This document shows positions 12,108 to 23,500 of a stretch of 64,000 bases of DNA, one piece after another (positions within the stretch are counted from its first letter, which is position 1; each line of letters starts with the position of its first letter). Below the pieces are notes generated by a model that had not been told where the DNA came from, ran no database searches, and saw nothing but the letters and a program-made list of their open reading frames with translations. The stretch comes from Edaphochlamys debaryana. Lineage: Eukaryota > Chlorophyta > Chlorophyceae > Chlamydomonadales. A program made the position numbers and the translations under genes. The DNA is taken from positions 310,001 to 374,000 of the forward strand of contig JAEHOE010000117.1 in the NCBI GenBank assembly GCA_016858145.1. Reading direction: 5' to 3'.

Positions 12108-12722
12108 GCCATCGTAGCACACGGGTATCCTGGACATCACGAGCGCCACAGCACAGACATTTCAAACCGGACGGTCCGCGGCACACTACCGCCGTGGCCA
12201 CAGGCCAGGGCACCCAGGCCCCAGCAGGCATTGACCTTGCCCGGCGAATTCTCAGTCCTAGTCATCATGCGAAGCCCCAGCGTCCTGGCTGATGGCATCG
12301 GGCACAATGCAGGCCTCGCCCGTCTAGCTACCCCCCAGCCGGTTGTGCAGCCGCTCGCGCTGCCCGCAACAGGGCCGATCACCCCTGGCGCCCGCAAGCC
12401 CGTTCGAACGTCTAGCCCTTGCTGCTCCAGCAGGCCGATCCCGCAGAGGCCCAATGCAGGCCGTGCGTTTAGGCCAGCGAAATGGTAACAGCAGCAAGGT
12501 CGGGTCCCGCCAATGCGACGGCAGCCCCGAGTCCTCGACTACCACCGTCTGCCACCCCCACCTGCCTGCAGTCCCTGGCTGCCACCATCTGATACCGCCT
12601 CCTTTGCTGAGATTCTCTCGCAGTGCGTCGCTCCTCTCAAGCCTGGCGCGGAGTCACCTCGCCGGATGCATGCCGAGCTGCGTCGCCGCCACAATTTGCG
12701 GCCCACAGGACCTACGTGCCGC

Positions 12723-14655
12723 TCAGAGCGCATCCTTGCGGATCTGTACGGCGAAGCGGTTGGAGGACCTGCACGATGGGAGCAAAAGCAGCCGAGGTGG
12801 GAGCCGAGCGGGCGCAAGCGGGTACGGACCGCGTGAGTACGGTACCAGCACGTGCTAGCGGCCTCAACTGCCCAAAGCCTCCAGAGCCACCATGAAACCG
12901 CCAACCGACCCGACAACCTTCACGGTCGACCCAACTGACCTGAAGATCCTGAGCGAATCGTCAATGTAGAGAACGTCGAACAGCCCTGTGCCAGCGATGA
13001 AGGGCAGCGGCAGGTCCAGGCCCCACGCCACCAGCCGCCCGGAGGCGATGTTGGCGCGAATGGTCTTGGGCAGGACGGGGGAGTCGTCCTGGAGGGGGGG
13101 CGGGGGAGGAGGGCACGGGGGCGAAGGTCAGACAGCGGGCATCAGGAAACAGGGCCCTCTGGCTCCCGAAAGCCCTCCGACCCACATGACCCACATCAAC
13201 CCACATCATATCTGAAGTGCAGCGAAGGCCTCCCTCACCGCCTGTTGCATGCTGGTTGCGGCTCCCTTGGTCTCAGGCTGCTTCCCTCTTCTACTCGCAC
13301 AAGCTTATTGCAGACCTGTCTTCCAATCTTCAAACCAACTAATCGCGCCCGACATCAAGCGAGTCCGGATCTCACACCCCGAGTTCTTCCTCGAATTCCA
13401 ACTCTACCCTACCCCTCCGCTCGCCCTCACTCACCACGGGCTCGTAGCTGCCGTACGCTGCGATGAAGGAGTCCGGGCCGTTGAGCTCCACCATGTTGGT
13501 TGCGGAGCGGGAGGCGGGGTCAAAGTCCTGTCGAGGGGTGGGGGCGGGACACGTGGGACAGCGCGGCGGGAGCGTGTGGGGACAGTCCCTTGCAGCGCAC
13601 CGACCGCGGGGCTGGACTCGGACCGGGACACAGATGCGTTGCAAAGCACCCGGACCCGGGCCCGGGCTTGAGCGAGCACGTTTGGAGAGACACCAGCAGG
13701 CCCTCGCGGAAGGCCCAGCCCTGCCTTGCCTGCGACGCCGCGTTGTTCTTGTTCACCAGCTTGGAGCCGCCCCAGGTCACGTTCCACAGGAACGGCTGGC
13801 CGCGCGTGTATCGCACCTGGGGGAAAGGCGGGAGGTTCGAAGGCCAGGGGTGCATGCTTTGGAGCAAGGGAGAGGGGGATCGGGCAGAGGGAGGTGGTCG
13901 CCATCGGGCGAGGCGTACCGGTACCTGGAGCCGTTTCCCCTCTCATCTGCATTTTTGTGTCACACAGTGATGTGGATTTAGTCAGGACCGCGTGCCGTCC
14001 CGGGGGTGGAAGACCCCGACTGCACGAGGGGTGGCTGCATAATAAGGCACTTGCCACGGTGCTAGCGGCCCCTCGTTTCCCTGGCACCCTCCCCCGCACC
14101 CCCCCCGACATCAGAGCCTCCCCATAGCCCTCTTCTTGACACCATGGCTGCAGTTACCATCACCTCACCATCCATGGGCCTCCACCCAGCGCGCGCTCGT
14201 CGAAGGGCTTCCCATCGACGCCCGCGATGAGCTCATCGACCAGCTCGCTTGCGCGCTGCAAGTCCTCCGCCGACGCCTCCGCGCATATGATCGACCTCAG
14301 CTCCGCGCTGCGCTGGAGAAGCCGCTGCCTGCGAGTAACTCAGGTTCAATATCTCGGCAAGCATGCAGGCTCCGCAAGCAAGATTCCGCTGAGGCATCTC
14401 TCTAGCAGATGCACGCTAGCCAAGAGGTCACGCAAAGGCGCTCGCTAGGCCTACCCACTTCTCCGTGTCTTCCGGCGATGGGCTTGGCACTATTCCGCCA
14501 AACGCGCCACGAAGCCGGTCCCACAGGCTCACGCCCTGTGCAGCTGCAGCGACAGCCACAAGCCGTGGGCGAGCAGCAACAGGGAGTCGGTGGACGCGCT
14601 GGCGGTTTGAGCTTGCAGCCACGGAGGCACGGGAAGGGGCGGCGTGAAGCTGCAT
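12723..14655 (-). CDS. Fibrillin / plastid lipid-associated protein (PAP family)
   Basis: Model complement(join(12723..12768,12940..13088,13435..13527,13730..13816,14169..14328,14432..14655)), 252 residues. PAP/fibrillins are lipocalin-like proteins of plastoglobules, thylakoids and the chloroplast stroma that bind lipids or quinones. The N-terminus (MQLHAAPSRASVAASSNRQR, then HRLPVAARPRLVAVAAAAQG) is a clear chloroplast transit peptide. It is followed by an amphipathic region (RLLQRSAELRSIICAEAS, LVDELIAGVDGKPFDE), the barrel start PWMVRYTRGQPFLWNVTWGG, then RLVAWGLDLPLPFIAGTGLF and the family-type C-terminus FDVLYIDDSLRIFRSSNRFA ending VQIRKDAL. That last motif (D-x-x-Y-x-D-x-x-L-R-I-x-R) is what identifies the family. 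Intron 3 appears to start with GC (CAG|GCAAGG); a GT alternative further down would insert about 14 unusual residues. The subgroup (FBN number) cannot be told. Confidence 0.85.
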
Positions 14656-15437
14656 GGTGCTGCTCTGTATATGGATTGACTGTTGCGAGAGCGAGGAGCA
14701 CAGGAAAGCGCTCCGGACTATCCCTGCGAGATTGCACGTGGCCGAGCATCCGTACCCAACTCCCTGGCCGAGCATTCGTACCAAACTTCCACACAGCACA
14801 GGTCGAGGTCTCGCCCCACGCCAATGGCGCCATCCGCCAGCGGTCTTGGCGGCACGCGAGGGTGCAGGCCCGGTGGCCCTCCAGGCGAAAGGGACGGTGC
14901 CCCCACGACATACCCCAAGGCGCCCCAAGCCGCCCCAGCCCCGTCGCTGTCTGCCGAGTCTATCAGTGGTAACGGCGGCACGCGTCGAAGGGGACGATCC
15001 CACACCCCTTGTATCTTCATGCAGATAGTGCTACGCCGTGTCAGGCAAGGGAGACGGGCCCTCGCGCGAGGGTGCAGCCTCACCCGTCGCCGCCGATTCC
15101 AGGCGCGGTCCTGGACTGAGGGCACAGGCAGGCGCGCCAGGTCTCCAGACGATGAACCGCCGGGCTGCCGGTCGGCTCAATCCCTCTCATCTGTCGGTCC
15201 CATCGTGGGGACCAGCACGCAAAAAGGTTTCGGTTGGGGTTATTATAGACAACGGGGCGTAGTGCCGCGGTTGGGGCTTTGCGCATTGGGGGCCAAGACG
15301 TGTGCGGTAGGACGGCAGTATGGTCGTGCGGCCACACGCACCGGCCGCACTCCTCCACCTCCGCCTCCCTCAGCCGCCAGTCCCCATACTAGCACACCCT
15401 CACACAGCTGAACACACCCGTGAACACATATCGCACC
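14656..15437. promoter_or_regulatory. Divergent promoter region between fibrillin and CHI-fold genes
   Basis: About 780 bases between divergent start codons. No coding exon supported. It contains one copy (15247-15271) of a 25-base element also found at 991-1015. Shared regulation of the two genes is an inference from position. Confidence 0.5.
15247..15271. repeat. 25-base dispersed element, copy 2
   Basis: Identical to 991-1015; lies in the divergent promoter region upstream of the CHI-fold gene. Flanks differ, which suggests a fragment of a dispersed family. Confidence 0.8.
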
Positions 15438-18400
15438 ATGGTCTCATTTGGCACGCGCGATGGCTCGTCGATGCCCGGGCGGAGCCCATCCCCGGCGCCG
15501 GGCGCGCAGGCTGGGCTGAAGCCCGAGCAGTTCCGCTTCTGGACGGCTTGCGCGGCTCCTGCTCCCCCGATGGCGTCGCTGTCAGCCTCTATTCTTGGCG
15601 GGTTGGGCTCGGCTGGGACAGGAGCCAACCGGAAAGAGCCGTCCACGGGATACGAGTTCCCTCCTGAGTGGTGCTATCTGAAGACGAAGAACTGCCCGTC
15701 GCTCGCGGGCCTGGGGTAAGCGCCAATTGTTGACGTGGCGGATGGGCCAAGCGATTGGCTCGCGGCTGGCGATCTGCGCCGCACCGCTTGCCTCGATCAC
15801 CTCGTGTGGTTTAGACAGCAAGGAATCAGCCAGGAACAGGGCGCGCAAGGGGTCGCTCTGGGTCACAGGCGATGGTGCAGGCGTTACAGCGGGTGCAAGC
15901 CCTGCACGCCACAACCCACACCCTCCTGGGTGCAGCACGGCCGTAGGCCCTGACCGATGTGCGCGGGCCGCAACCCGACGCAACGCCCGTTCCCCGCCTA
16001 CCTTCCATACAATCCCGTGCCTCCCGGTGCGCCCCCCCCACACCCCAACCCAACGCCACGCTTCCGCGCAGCGTCCGCAACAAGCGGATCGTGGTTAAGG
16101 ACATCCACGGTGGGGCATGGCCGGGCAGGGCTTCGGGTGCCATAGGCGGGGAAAGCGCTGAGGGAGAAGTGAGCAGGAGCAAAGACCGCGGTGGCCGATG
16201 CGACAGGCGCGGACGACGGCCCCGCTATGAGGCGGTCGGCCAACTTCTAAGGTTGTGGCCTGGGCGGGCGGTGGTCGGAGTGGAGTCACGTAGCTTCACA
16301 CTGTGGTGTCCTGTAACGGAGCCAGCTCTTGCGAAGCTAACTTTGGCCCTGCGCACTGCTCCTCCCCGTGAACCCGGGGCACCCCCTCCACACACCGAGG
16401 CTCTCTCGCCATCCCCATTCCCCGACCCCCACCCCCCGCTCCCGCAGTGTACGCACCCCCTCCACGCATCGAGACACCCGTACCATCTCCCCCCCCAAAC
16501 CCCGCTCCACGCTCCCGCAGTGTACGCGCTGGGGATCTACGCGGATGTGGGCGCCGCCAAGGGCGCCCTGGCCGGGTTCAAGAAGCGGAGCGCCGAGGAG
16601 CTGGAGAAGGACCAGGCCTTCTACGACGGTGGGGTGGGGGCGAAGGGTGGGAGGGGAAGGGGGAGGGGGCTGTGGGGAGGCAGAGGGCAGGGGGAAAGGG
16701 GGCGGGGGAGGGAGCTGGAGAAGGACCAGGCCTTCTACGACGGTGGGGGAGGGAGAAAGGGGGAGGGGGAGGGAAGAGGGAGTATTGGAGAGCAGGGAGC
16801 TTAGGGATACGGTGAAGGGGGCGATTGCAGACGGTTGAGTGCAGTCGGGAGGGTAGCGTGTGAGGGGCGAGGGCTGCCCCAGCAGGACGCCTTGGCTGCG
16901 GTCCCAAGCCCGCGCCCACTCTGCCCACTTCTATCCTTACGCGCGCCCGCACCCGCAGCCGTGGTGTCCTCACCCCTGGAGAAGTCCCTCCGTCTGGTCA
17001 TCTCCTCCCGCTTGGTGGACCGCAAGTGAGGGGGGGGCGGCGAAGGGGTGGAGGCGGGAGCTCTCTAGGGGGTCAATAGAGGGGCTGCGGTACTTGAGGT
17101 GAGGGGGGCGGGCGCAGGGTCAAGGGCCGGGCATGGCCCGAACTTAGTGAGCGCCATGTTGGAGCGTGTGGTGGCAGGGGCAAACAGACCTGCCATGGCT
17201 CCTGCATGGTATCAACGCCTACGCCGCGACCCCCTCTTCCTTTGGATCGTGGAATCCGCGTCTGGTGCGCGACTCGCCCCCGCACGCCCCGCCCCCATTC
17301 CACTTACCCACTTCCCGAACGCGCTGGTGTACGTCGCCAAACCAGATCGCACACAATAGTTATGGCTCCTGCTCGGCACTCACTGCTCCTCATCCCCCAG
17401 CACCCCCTGTACCCCCTGTACCCCCCCCCCCCAGGAAGTTCCTGGACGCTCTGGAGGAGCGGCTGGCGCCCAAGCTCAAGCAGGCAGGGGCAGGGGGGGG
17501 TCGAGGGCGGGACATGATTTGGGACCGAGACGGTGCAGGGTGGCGGGTTAAAAGCTGGTGGACGTGGACCCTACGGTGTGGGGATGGGCATAGCGAGGCG
17601 GAGCTGCGGGTGGTTGAGTCGGTGCGTGGTCGGTAGTGCGTGCCCTGCTGTAGCCGGGCGAACCGACGGAGGGCGTGACAGGGCGTGCCCTCCCTCCCGT
17701 GAATGCATCGCCTTTGAGCCTATCCCTTCAAGGGGCCGCCCCCAACCCCCCAACCCCGCCTCCTCCTTCCCCAACACCCCTCCCCACCCACAGGCCGGCG
17801 AGCCTGCAACGCTGGACGTGTTCCGCTCGCAGTTCGATTCGGTGCATTTTGAGAAGGCGAGCGGCGACGGGATCTGTCGCGCTTGAATGGGCAGGGAGCA
17901 TAGAGGGGGCAGGAGAGGCTCAGAAGAGGCAGTTCGACTGCAGTGCACGGACTGCAATGCGCGGTGTGACCGTGAGGAGCCGGTACGCGGGGCGGCCTGG
18001 GACCAGAGCTTGGGGGCGGACATGCGGGCACAGGCCACAGGGCAGGTCTTGGGTGCAGGGGGCATCAAAGGAGGGAGATCGGCGCCTTTGCCTGAGCCAG
18101 ATCAACCATAGAGCACAGCGCGGCACTGCCAGGCGATAGGCGAGCTTGCGGTGCCATTCCTGCTGTGTAGCACCTGGAGGGCACCGGTAGCCAAGAAGCG
18201 AGTGCCTGCGCCGCTCCTGTGTCCCCAGGGCCTGGAGATTGCGTTCACGTGCCTGGACAACAAGAAGCTGGTCACCCAGATCGGCGGCAAGGAGGTGGGC
18301 ACGTGGGTGCAGGGTCTTGTACGGCACGTGTACTTCAAAACCCCGACTCTGTACCGTGTACTCCGGAAGCCCTTGACAGTGGCGGCGCGCAGGTGCCCGC

Positions 18401-18653
18401 CGCATGGGGCGCTGCGCATGCATGTCCTCCCCACCCCTCCCTTGTCCGTGCCTTCACGCTCTTGACCTCCCCCGTCGCCCCGTCCCCCCGTCCCCCTCCC
18501 TCTCACCCCCCCACCCCCACCCCCCAGATGGGCACCATCGCCTCCCCCTCGCTCTGCACCTCGCTCTTCTCCATCTACCTGGGGTCCGACCCGGTGTCAA
18601 AGGACGCCAAGAGCACCTTCGGCCACTCCCTGGCGCAGGCCATCCGGGAGTGA
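15438..18653 (+). CDS. Chalcone-isomerase-fold protein (CHI-like / fatty-acid-binding FAP type)
   Basis: Model join(15438..15715,16072..16109,16521..16628,16959..17025,17435..17483,17794..17856,18229..18294,18528..18653), 264 residues. Recognised from the ordered family blocks: GVRNKRIVVKDIHVYALGIY, LRLVISSRLVDRKKFLDALE, ERLAPKLKQAG, LDVFRSQFDSVHF, LEIAFTCLDNKKLVTQIGGK, MGTIASPSLCTSLFSIYLGS and DPVSKDAKSTFG. In plants this fold covers true chalcone isomerases and non-catalytic plastid fatty-acid-binding proteins; algae are generally thought to have the latter type. The first about 90 residues include a Ser/Ala/Gly-rich stretch that could target the plastid, though the ATG (MVSFGTRDGSSMPGRS) is not a classic leader and an upstream exon cannot be excluded. 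Introns 5 and 6 start with GC. Both edges of exon 3 are echoed in the neighbouring introns; using the second donor would add 38 residues in frame. Confidence 0.85.
16438..16454 (+). repeat. Echo of the acceptor edge of CHI-fold exon 3
   Basis: 17 bases identical to 16511-16527 (polypyrimidine end, CAG acceptor and first exon bases), 73 bases upstream. It is a perfect decoy 3' splice site, but the reading frame beyond it is not that of the family. Confidence 0.7.
16711..16748 (+). repeat. Echo of the donor edge of CHI-fold exon 3
   Basis: 38 bases essentially identical to 16597-16634, covering the last 11 codons of exon 3 (ELEKDQAFYDG) and its GTGGGG donor. The offset is 114 bases, a multiple of three, with no stop between, so this second donor would extend the exon by 38 Gly/Arg-rich codons in frame. 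Confidence 0.85.
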
Positions 18654-20556
18654 GGCGTCGGACAGCCTTCCGGACTTCGGGTCAAGTCCGGTCCGGTTCG
18701 GTCCGGGAATGATGCAGCAGGCAGAGCTTTTGGGGGTGGGACAAGGCGCATTGCAATGGTAGCAGCAACACAAGGATGAGGTCCTGTAGGGGGGTCATGT
18801 GGGGAAGAGATCGATGGCGAGAGTGGACTACAAGTACGGTGCGGACGGGGCCGTGTCGGGTCGGGACAGCCATGTCGGGACCGGTCGAAGCACAGTGGGC
18901 CGCCCGATGCAAGGCCTGGGGGAGTAATGCAGGGACGGTGGCTTCAAGCGTGGAGCAAGGCAGCTGACCGTGGCCGAATTGAGGATACGTTGGTCGAGGG
19001 GGGCAGAGGGGGGACGCGACCAAGGGGTGAGGCCTAACAGGGGCCGGCATGCGGGGATGAAGTTGGATGCGGTAGCTGCTGGATGGGGTTGGCGGTGCGT
19101 GGGTGCAATTAAGTTGGATGTTGGCGGCGAGGGGCACACGTGACGGTCGCGCCAAGCTGCAGAAGACAGGCATGGGGGCCGCTCCGGGGGGCCGCTCCCC
19201 CACACTAGAACGTGTAGCTTGACCTCCGCAGGCTCCGAAAGGAGTACGCGGGCTGAGCTTGAACTGGGCTGGCCATATTCCCAGCTGTGTAGTAGAGCTG
19301 CAGAGGTGAAAGAGACGGCCCGAAAAGATGCCCACAGCCGAGACCAGTCACGCACCCTACTACTGCCGTTGCAGCCACTCTTGTCTTGGAGAGTCGTGGA
19401 GTGTAGGCATCGGGCTGGAGGCGGAGGGAGGGAGGGGAGGAGGGCGCCTGCTGGGATGGCGTCCGTCGCTGGCAAGCATTCATGTGGGATGGACTGCGAG
19501 GACTGCGAGTGGGCGGGTGGGATACGGGATGCTGCCGGCTCGGCTTCCAGGTGGGTGCTCCAGGTTGAGTGAGCTGCGAAGCGCTGAGGACCACTGCGGC
19601 GCAGGCCATGCTTGCTTGACAAGCCAGGGACCTCTAGGGGTTGAGGCGCTATGCGTTCAGCGGGTTCGTGGCGCCTTCGGTGGGCCCAAGTGGCGGTTGT
19701 CGACACAGCCTAGGATATGAGTAATTTGAGTATTCTGCGCCTCTGCATACATGTGAAGTGTGCGTCAGGAGCGGCGGAGCCGGATGGGCCGCACGGGGCA
19801 GTTGGCTGTACCCCGGAATTCGATTGCGCGGCACCGGTCCCTTGCTTGACACTGAACCTGTTTGGCTACCAAGTCAGTGGTATCGCTCATGTATACTGAC
19901 GTTCCTACGAAAGTGGAAGTGGACTCTAAACTCGCGCTTGAGTCGCTCCCAGTCCAGGCTCTGCCCTGCGTTGCTAGCACATGTGAAATGCAGCCATTAT
20001 GCGCATAGGCTCTTCTGGTTCTGAGAATGCACGGTTCCGAGCGAGAGGGTTCGCGGCGGTCTCAGGACCGCCCGTGCCGTCGCGGACTCCTGAGCCTCGC
20101 ATTGCTCGCTGGCGCATTGATTCCAATGGCAAAAGCAGGTTTGTGACGTCTCTGAGTGTGGCCGTCGGTAGCAGAAGGCAACATGGCGGCACAGGCAAAG
20201 CCAGGCACGAACGCGTGCGTCACTATTTGAGGGAGGGGCGTCTAGTCCTTGCCCTGCTCACTCTGCGCCAAGCCCGGCCCAACCGCCGGCTCGAGCACGC
20301 AGCCCCGAGCACGCAGCGCGCCGAAGACACGCCCCGGGCGGGCCCCCGCCGTAACCCCCCGCCCCCCGCCCGCCTCACACCCCGGGCTCTGTCTGTCCTC
20401 GATATGTTCCCGCAAGTCGAGTCCGTGACCGCCCCTCCTCATCCAGAATCAAACGAACAGCATGCCGCGTGCCTGGCATCACGCCCTTCCTCATCTGATA
20501 CATGCATGCACCCCCACCCCCCTACCCCATTCCCCCCACCCAAACCCTGGGCGCAG
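18654..20556. other. Spacer with 3' UTR of CHI-fold gene and 5' region of the giant SRCR gene
   Basis: No exon could be defended. The first exon(s) of the SRCR gene, with a signal peptide, should lie here or slightly inside, because the first SRCR exon opens in phase 1. Candidate Met codons were considered (19717, MSNLSILRLCIHVKC; 20502, MHAPPPPYPIPP reading straight into the SRCR frame) but neither gives a convincing signal peptide. No TGTAA motif was noticed after the CHI-fold stop. Confidence 0.4.
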
Positions 20557-23500
20557 CGGAGGGCGACCTCAGCCTGGTCGGCCCGGGCGGGGGCAACGGC
20601 ACACTGCTCATCGAGCACAACGGCGTGCTTGGGGCGATCGACCAGGGCAGCTGGAGCTACTCCGCGGCAAGGGTGGCCTGCCGACAGGTGCGGCAGCAGC
20701 CTGCTGGTAGAGGGCTACAAGGCGCAGCACTGCGGGATGCCAGCCAAGGCCCCCGTGCCCCCGTGCCCCGCCCAAGCGCTTGCACGTCCGGTTCCAGTGC
20801 CCCTCACCCTTCTGGGCTGAGAGTCTGAGTGTGCACCTTTGCCCCCTGAAACCCCACGTACCACTGCAGATGGGCTGGTACACGGGGGCGCCCGTACTTT
20901 TCTCTGGGTCCGTGTTCGGCTACAGCCCCGGGCCCGTGTGGGCGCTCGGCATGGCCTGCACGGGTACTGAGGCGCGACTGGTGGACTGTCCAGGTCAGAC
21001 GGACTTCACCGTGTCCGCCAGCGGGGCAGCTGCAGCGACCTACCAGTACCTGGCCGGCGTCAGGTGCCGCAACGGTAAGCGCTGCGACGCCACATCCCTG
21101 TACGTATATGTTGGAATGGTCCCGGGGAATCAAAGTTATGTGGCTGGCCGCGTGGGCGGGGGTGAAGGGTGGGGTTGGGGGCGCAACCGGGGATTGGGGG
21201 AGGGGGAATGGGGGATGGGGGGGGACGGGTCCCCTAGGGTGGACGCGCCATTGGTGCGTCGCGCACGCGCGTCTGCTGCTGCGTCTACATACTGTCGAGA
21301 GAAGCTTGGTGAAAGCCTCATTGTTACGGCTTAGCATTTGGCGGGGGTGGGGGAGGGGCCCCCGCCGCGGGGCAACGCGGGATGGGGGCAGGGAGGGGGA
21401 CCCCGTGGGGATTGGGGACGCAGAATTGGCACGTCCAGCACGCGCGTCCGCGAAGTCTGCTGCAGTATGCCTGTTGCCATAGACTAAATGATCTTACAAC
21501 GACACCGTAATAGCGTATTCTTGTAGATGTCGCACCGATGGCAACAGCTTCGGCGCACATTTGACCCGAAAGCTTGAACTGCTCGACTACAAGTACTTGC
21601 TACCTTATACCTGCTACTCAACATATGCAAGGGCGAAGCGGACCTGCGCAAGCTGTTTCAGCTGTCGCGGCGATGCCGACAGCTTTCGCAAACCTGCTGC
21701 ACAAGAGGCCCGCCCGCTTGAACTACAGTGCTTTAGCTGCTAGAAGTTATCGCCAGAAGCGAACACACGGTTTGCCTCATCAGCGTGCTCGCCATCCGCC
21801 AGTCGCGCTCAGACGGTGACCGCAACCCCGCTTGCATATGCGTCGAAGTGTGAGCTGTCAGGGCCTGTCGCTGCGCAAACGGGGGTTCCACCTGGCTGGC
21901 GGCAGCCCGCATGGGGATACCTCACCCGCCCACCTGTATTTGTTCCCACCGCCCTCCCCCACTTGCTCCTGCACAGAGGTCGGCGGCGAGGGCGCGCTGC
22001 GCCTGGCGGGCAACTCCACCTCCACCCCAGGGCGTGGGCTGCTCCAAATCTATGCCGGCGGCCAGTGGGGCACTGTCTACTACTACCTGTTTGACGCCCT
22101 GGATGCAGCGGTGGCGTGCCGACAGCTTGGCTTCAACAGCGCAGTCGCTTTCCAGCAGGCTGGCAACTTCTTCGGCTCTGCGCCAGAGATCGTGTGGCGA
22201 CTCGACCTGGCCTGTGCCGGACAGGAGACGCGGCTGTCGGGCTGCCTGCGGTCGTACGACTACGGTGATGTTGCAGTGTCGGGCGCCGGGAACGTCGCTA
22301 CGGCGGGCGTGGTGTGTTTCAATGGTGAGCGCTGGAGCGAGGGCGGTAGTGAACACGGGCTGTGCCGAGTCCTACCGGTACCTGCTGGTGGCATGCCCTG
22401 GCTCGAGCCGAGTGTAAAGCTTGACCGCACGTCTCCTTCCCTGCTCACAGGTGCGGGCACAGGCACGGAGGGCGCGCTGCGGCTTATCGGCCCGGCGCCG
22501 GCATCTGCAGGGGAAGGCGCGGTACAGGTAGGTGCTGACGCGACGCGGGACTTATCCGGCGGCTGGCATGCACCCTGTGTACGGCGTAGAGTGCGACGTT
22601 CTGCCCAGCCGCCAGGCAGCGACGGGGGTGCGTGCTTGCTGAAGAAAAGGTGCCCGCCCTGCCGCCCTGCCTTCAGGTTTTCCACAATGGCACCTGGGGC
22701 AGTATCTACCAGAACGGATGGGAACTCAAAGCCACCATCGCCGCCTGCCGCCAGGTGCGTTTCGTCAGGGACCTAGCGTGGGGAGGCAGTGCCCGTCAGG
22801 TTTCCGCTTGCTTCGACCGCCAACCCGCATCGATCGATGGACCGTTGCTTAGTCTTATGCTGCCCCTGCCCCCGTTTCCTTCCCTTTGTGCTTCGCTGGA
22901 CAGCTCGGCTGGTTCACAGGATCTGCGGTGACGTACGCCGGAAGCACCTTTGGTTACGGCCCCGGGCCCGTGTGGGGCCTGGGCCTGGCGTGCACGGGCA
23001 CGGAGAACAGGCTGGTCAACTGCCCGCGCAACCAGAACTTCGACGTGGTGGCGAGCGGGCAGGGGGCTGCGAGCTACGACTACACCGCGGGCGTGCGGTG
23101 CCGCAACGGTGAGCCCTCGGGGTGCGTGGGTTCGGTGTGATGCCTCTCTGCGGAGGGCGTCGATGCATGTGGCTCTCTTGTGGACGCCGATCAATGACGA
23201 GCTCGCCTGCGGCCCGCACCCTTCCCGCAGAGACTGGCGGCGAGGGCGCGCTGCGCCTGGCTGGCAACTCCACCTCCACTCCAGGGCGTGGGCTGCTCCA
23301 AATCTACGCCAAGGGCCAGTGGGCGTCCATCTACTATTACCTCTTTGACGCCCTGGAAGCCGCAGTGGCGTGCCGACAGCTAGGCTACAACACCGGAGTT
23401 GCGTTCCAGCAGGCTGGGGACTTCTTCGGCACGGCCCCCGAGGCCGTGTGGCGGCTGGACTTGGCTTGCACCGGGCAGGAGACGCGGCTTTCCGGCTGCG

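Larger units (their letters stand above)
11677..12722. other. Convergent 3' UTR region of prfB (+) and fibrillin gene (-)
   Basis: No coding exon supported. The best polyadenylation candidates cross: TGTAA on the plus strand at 12103-12107 for prfB, and TTACA (TGTAA on minus) at 12080-12084 for the fibrillin gene. If both are used, the transcripts overlap by roughly 40-50 bases at their 3' ends, with UTRs of about 430 and 640 bases. Confidence 0.5.

Noticed and set aside
12137..12454. Minus-strand 105-codon frame downstream of the fibrillin stop
   Set aside because: The fibrillin C-terminus (VQIRKDAL) already ends at 12723; this frame lacks family resemblance and is likely 3' UTR.
18828..19706. 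292-codon open frame on the minus strand between the CHI-fold and giant genes
   Set aside because: Composition is scrambled, no domain or splice-supported partner exons; length is expected by chance at this GC content.
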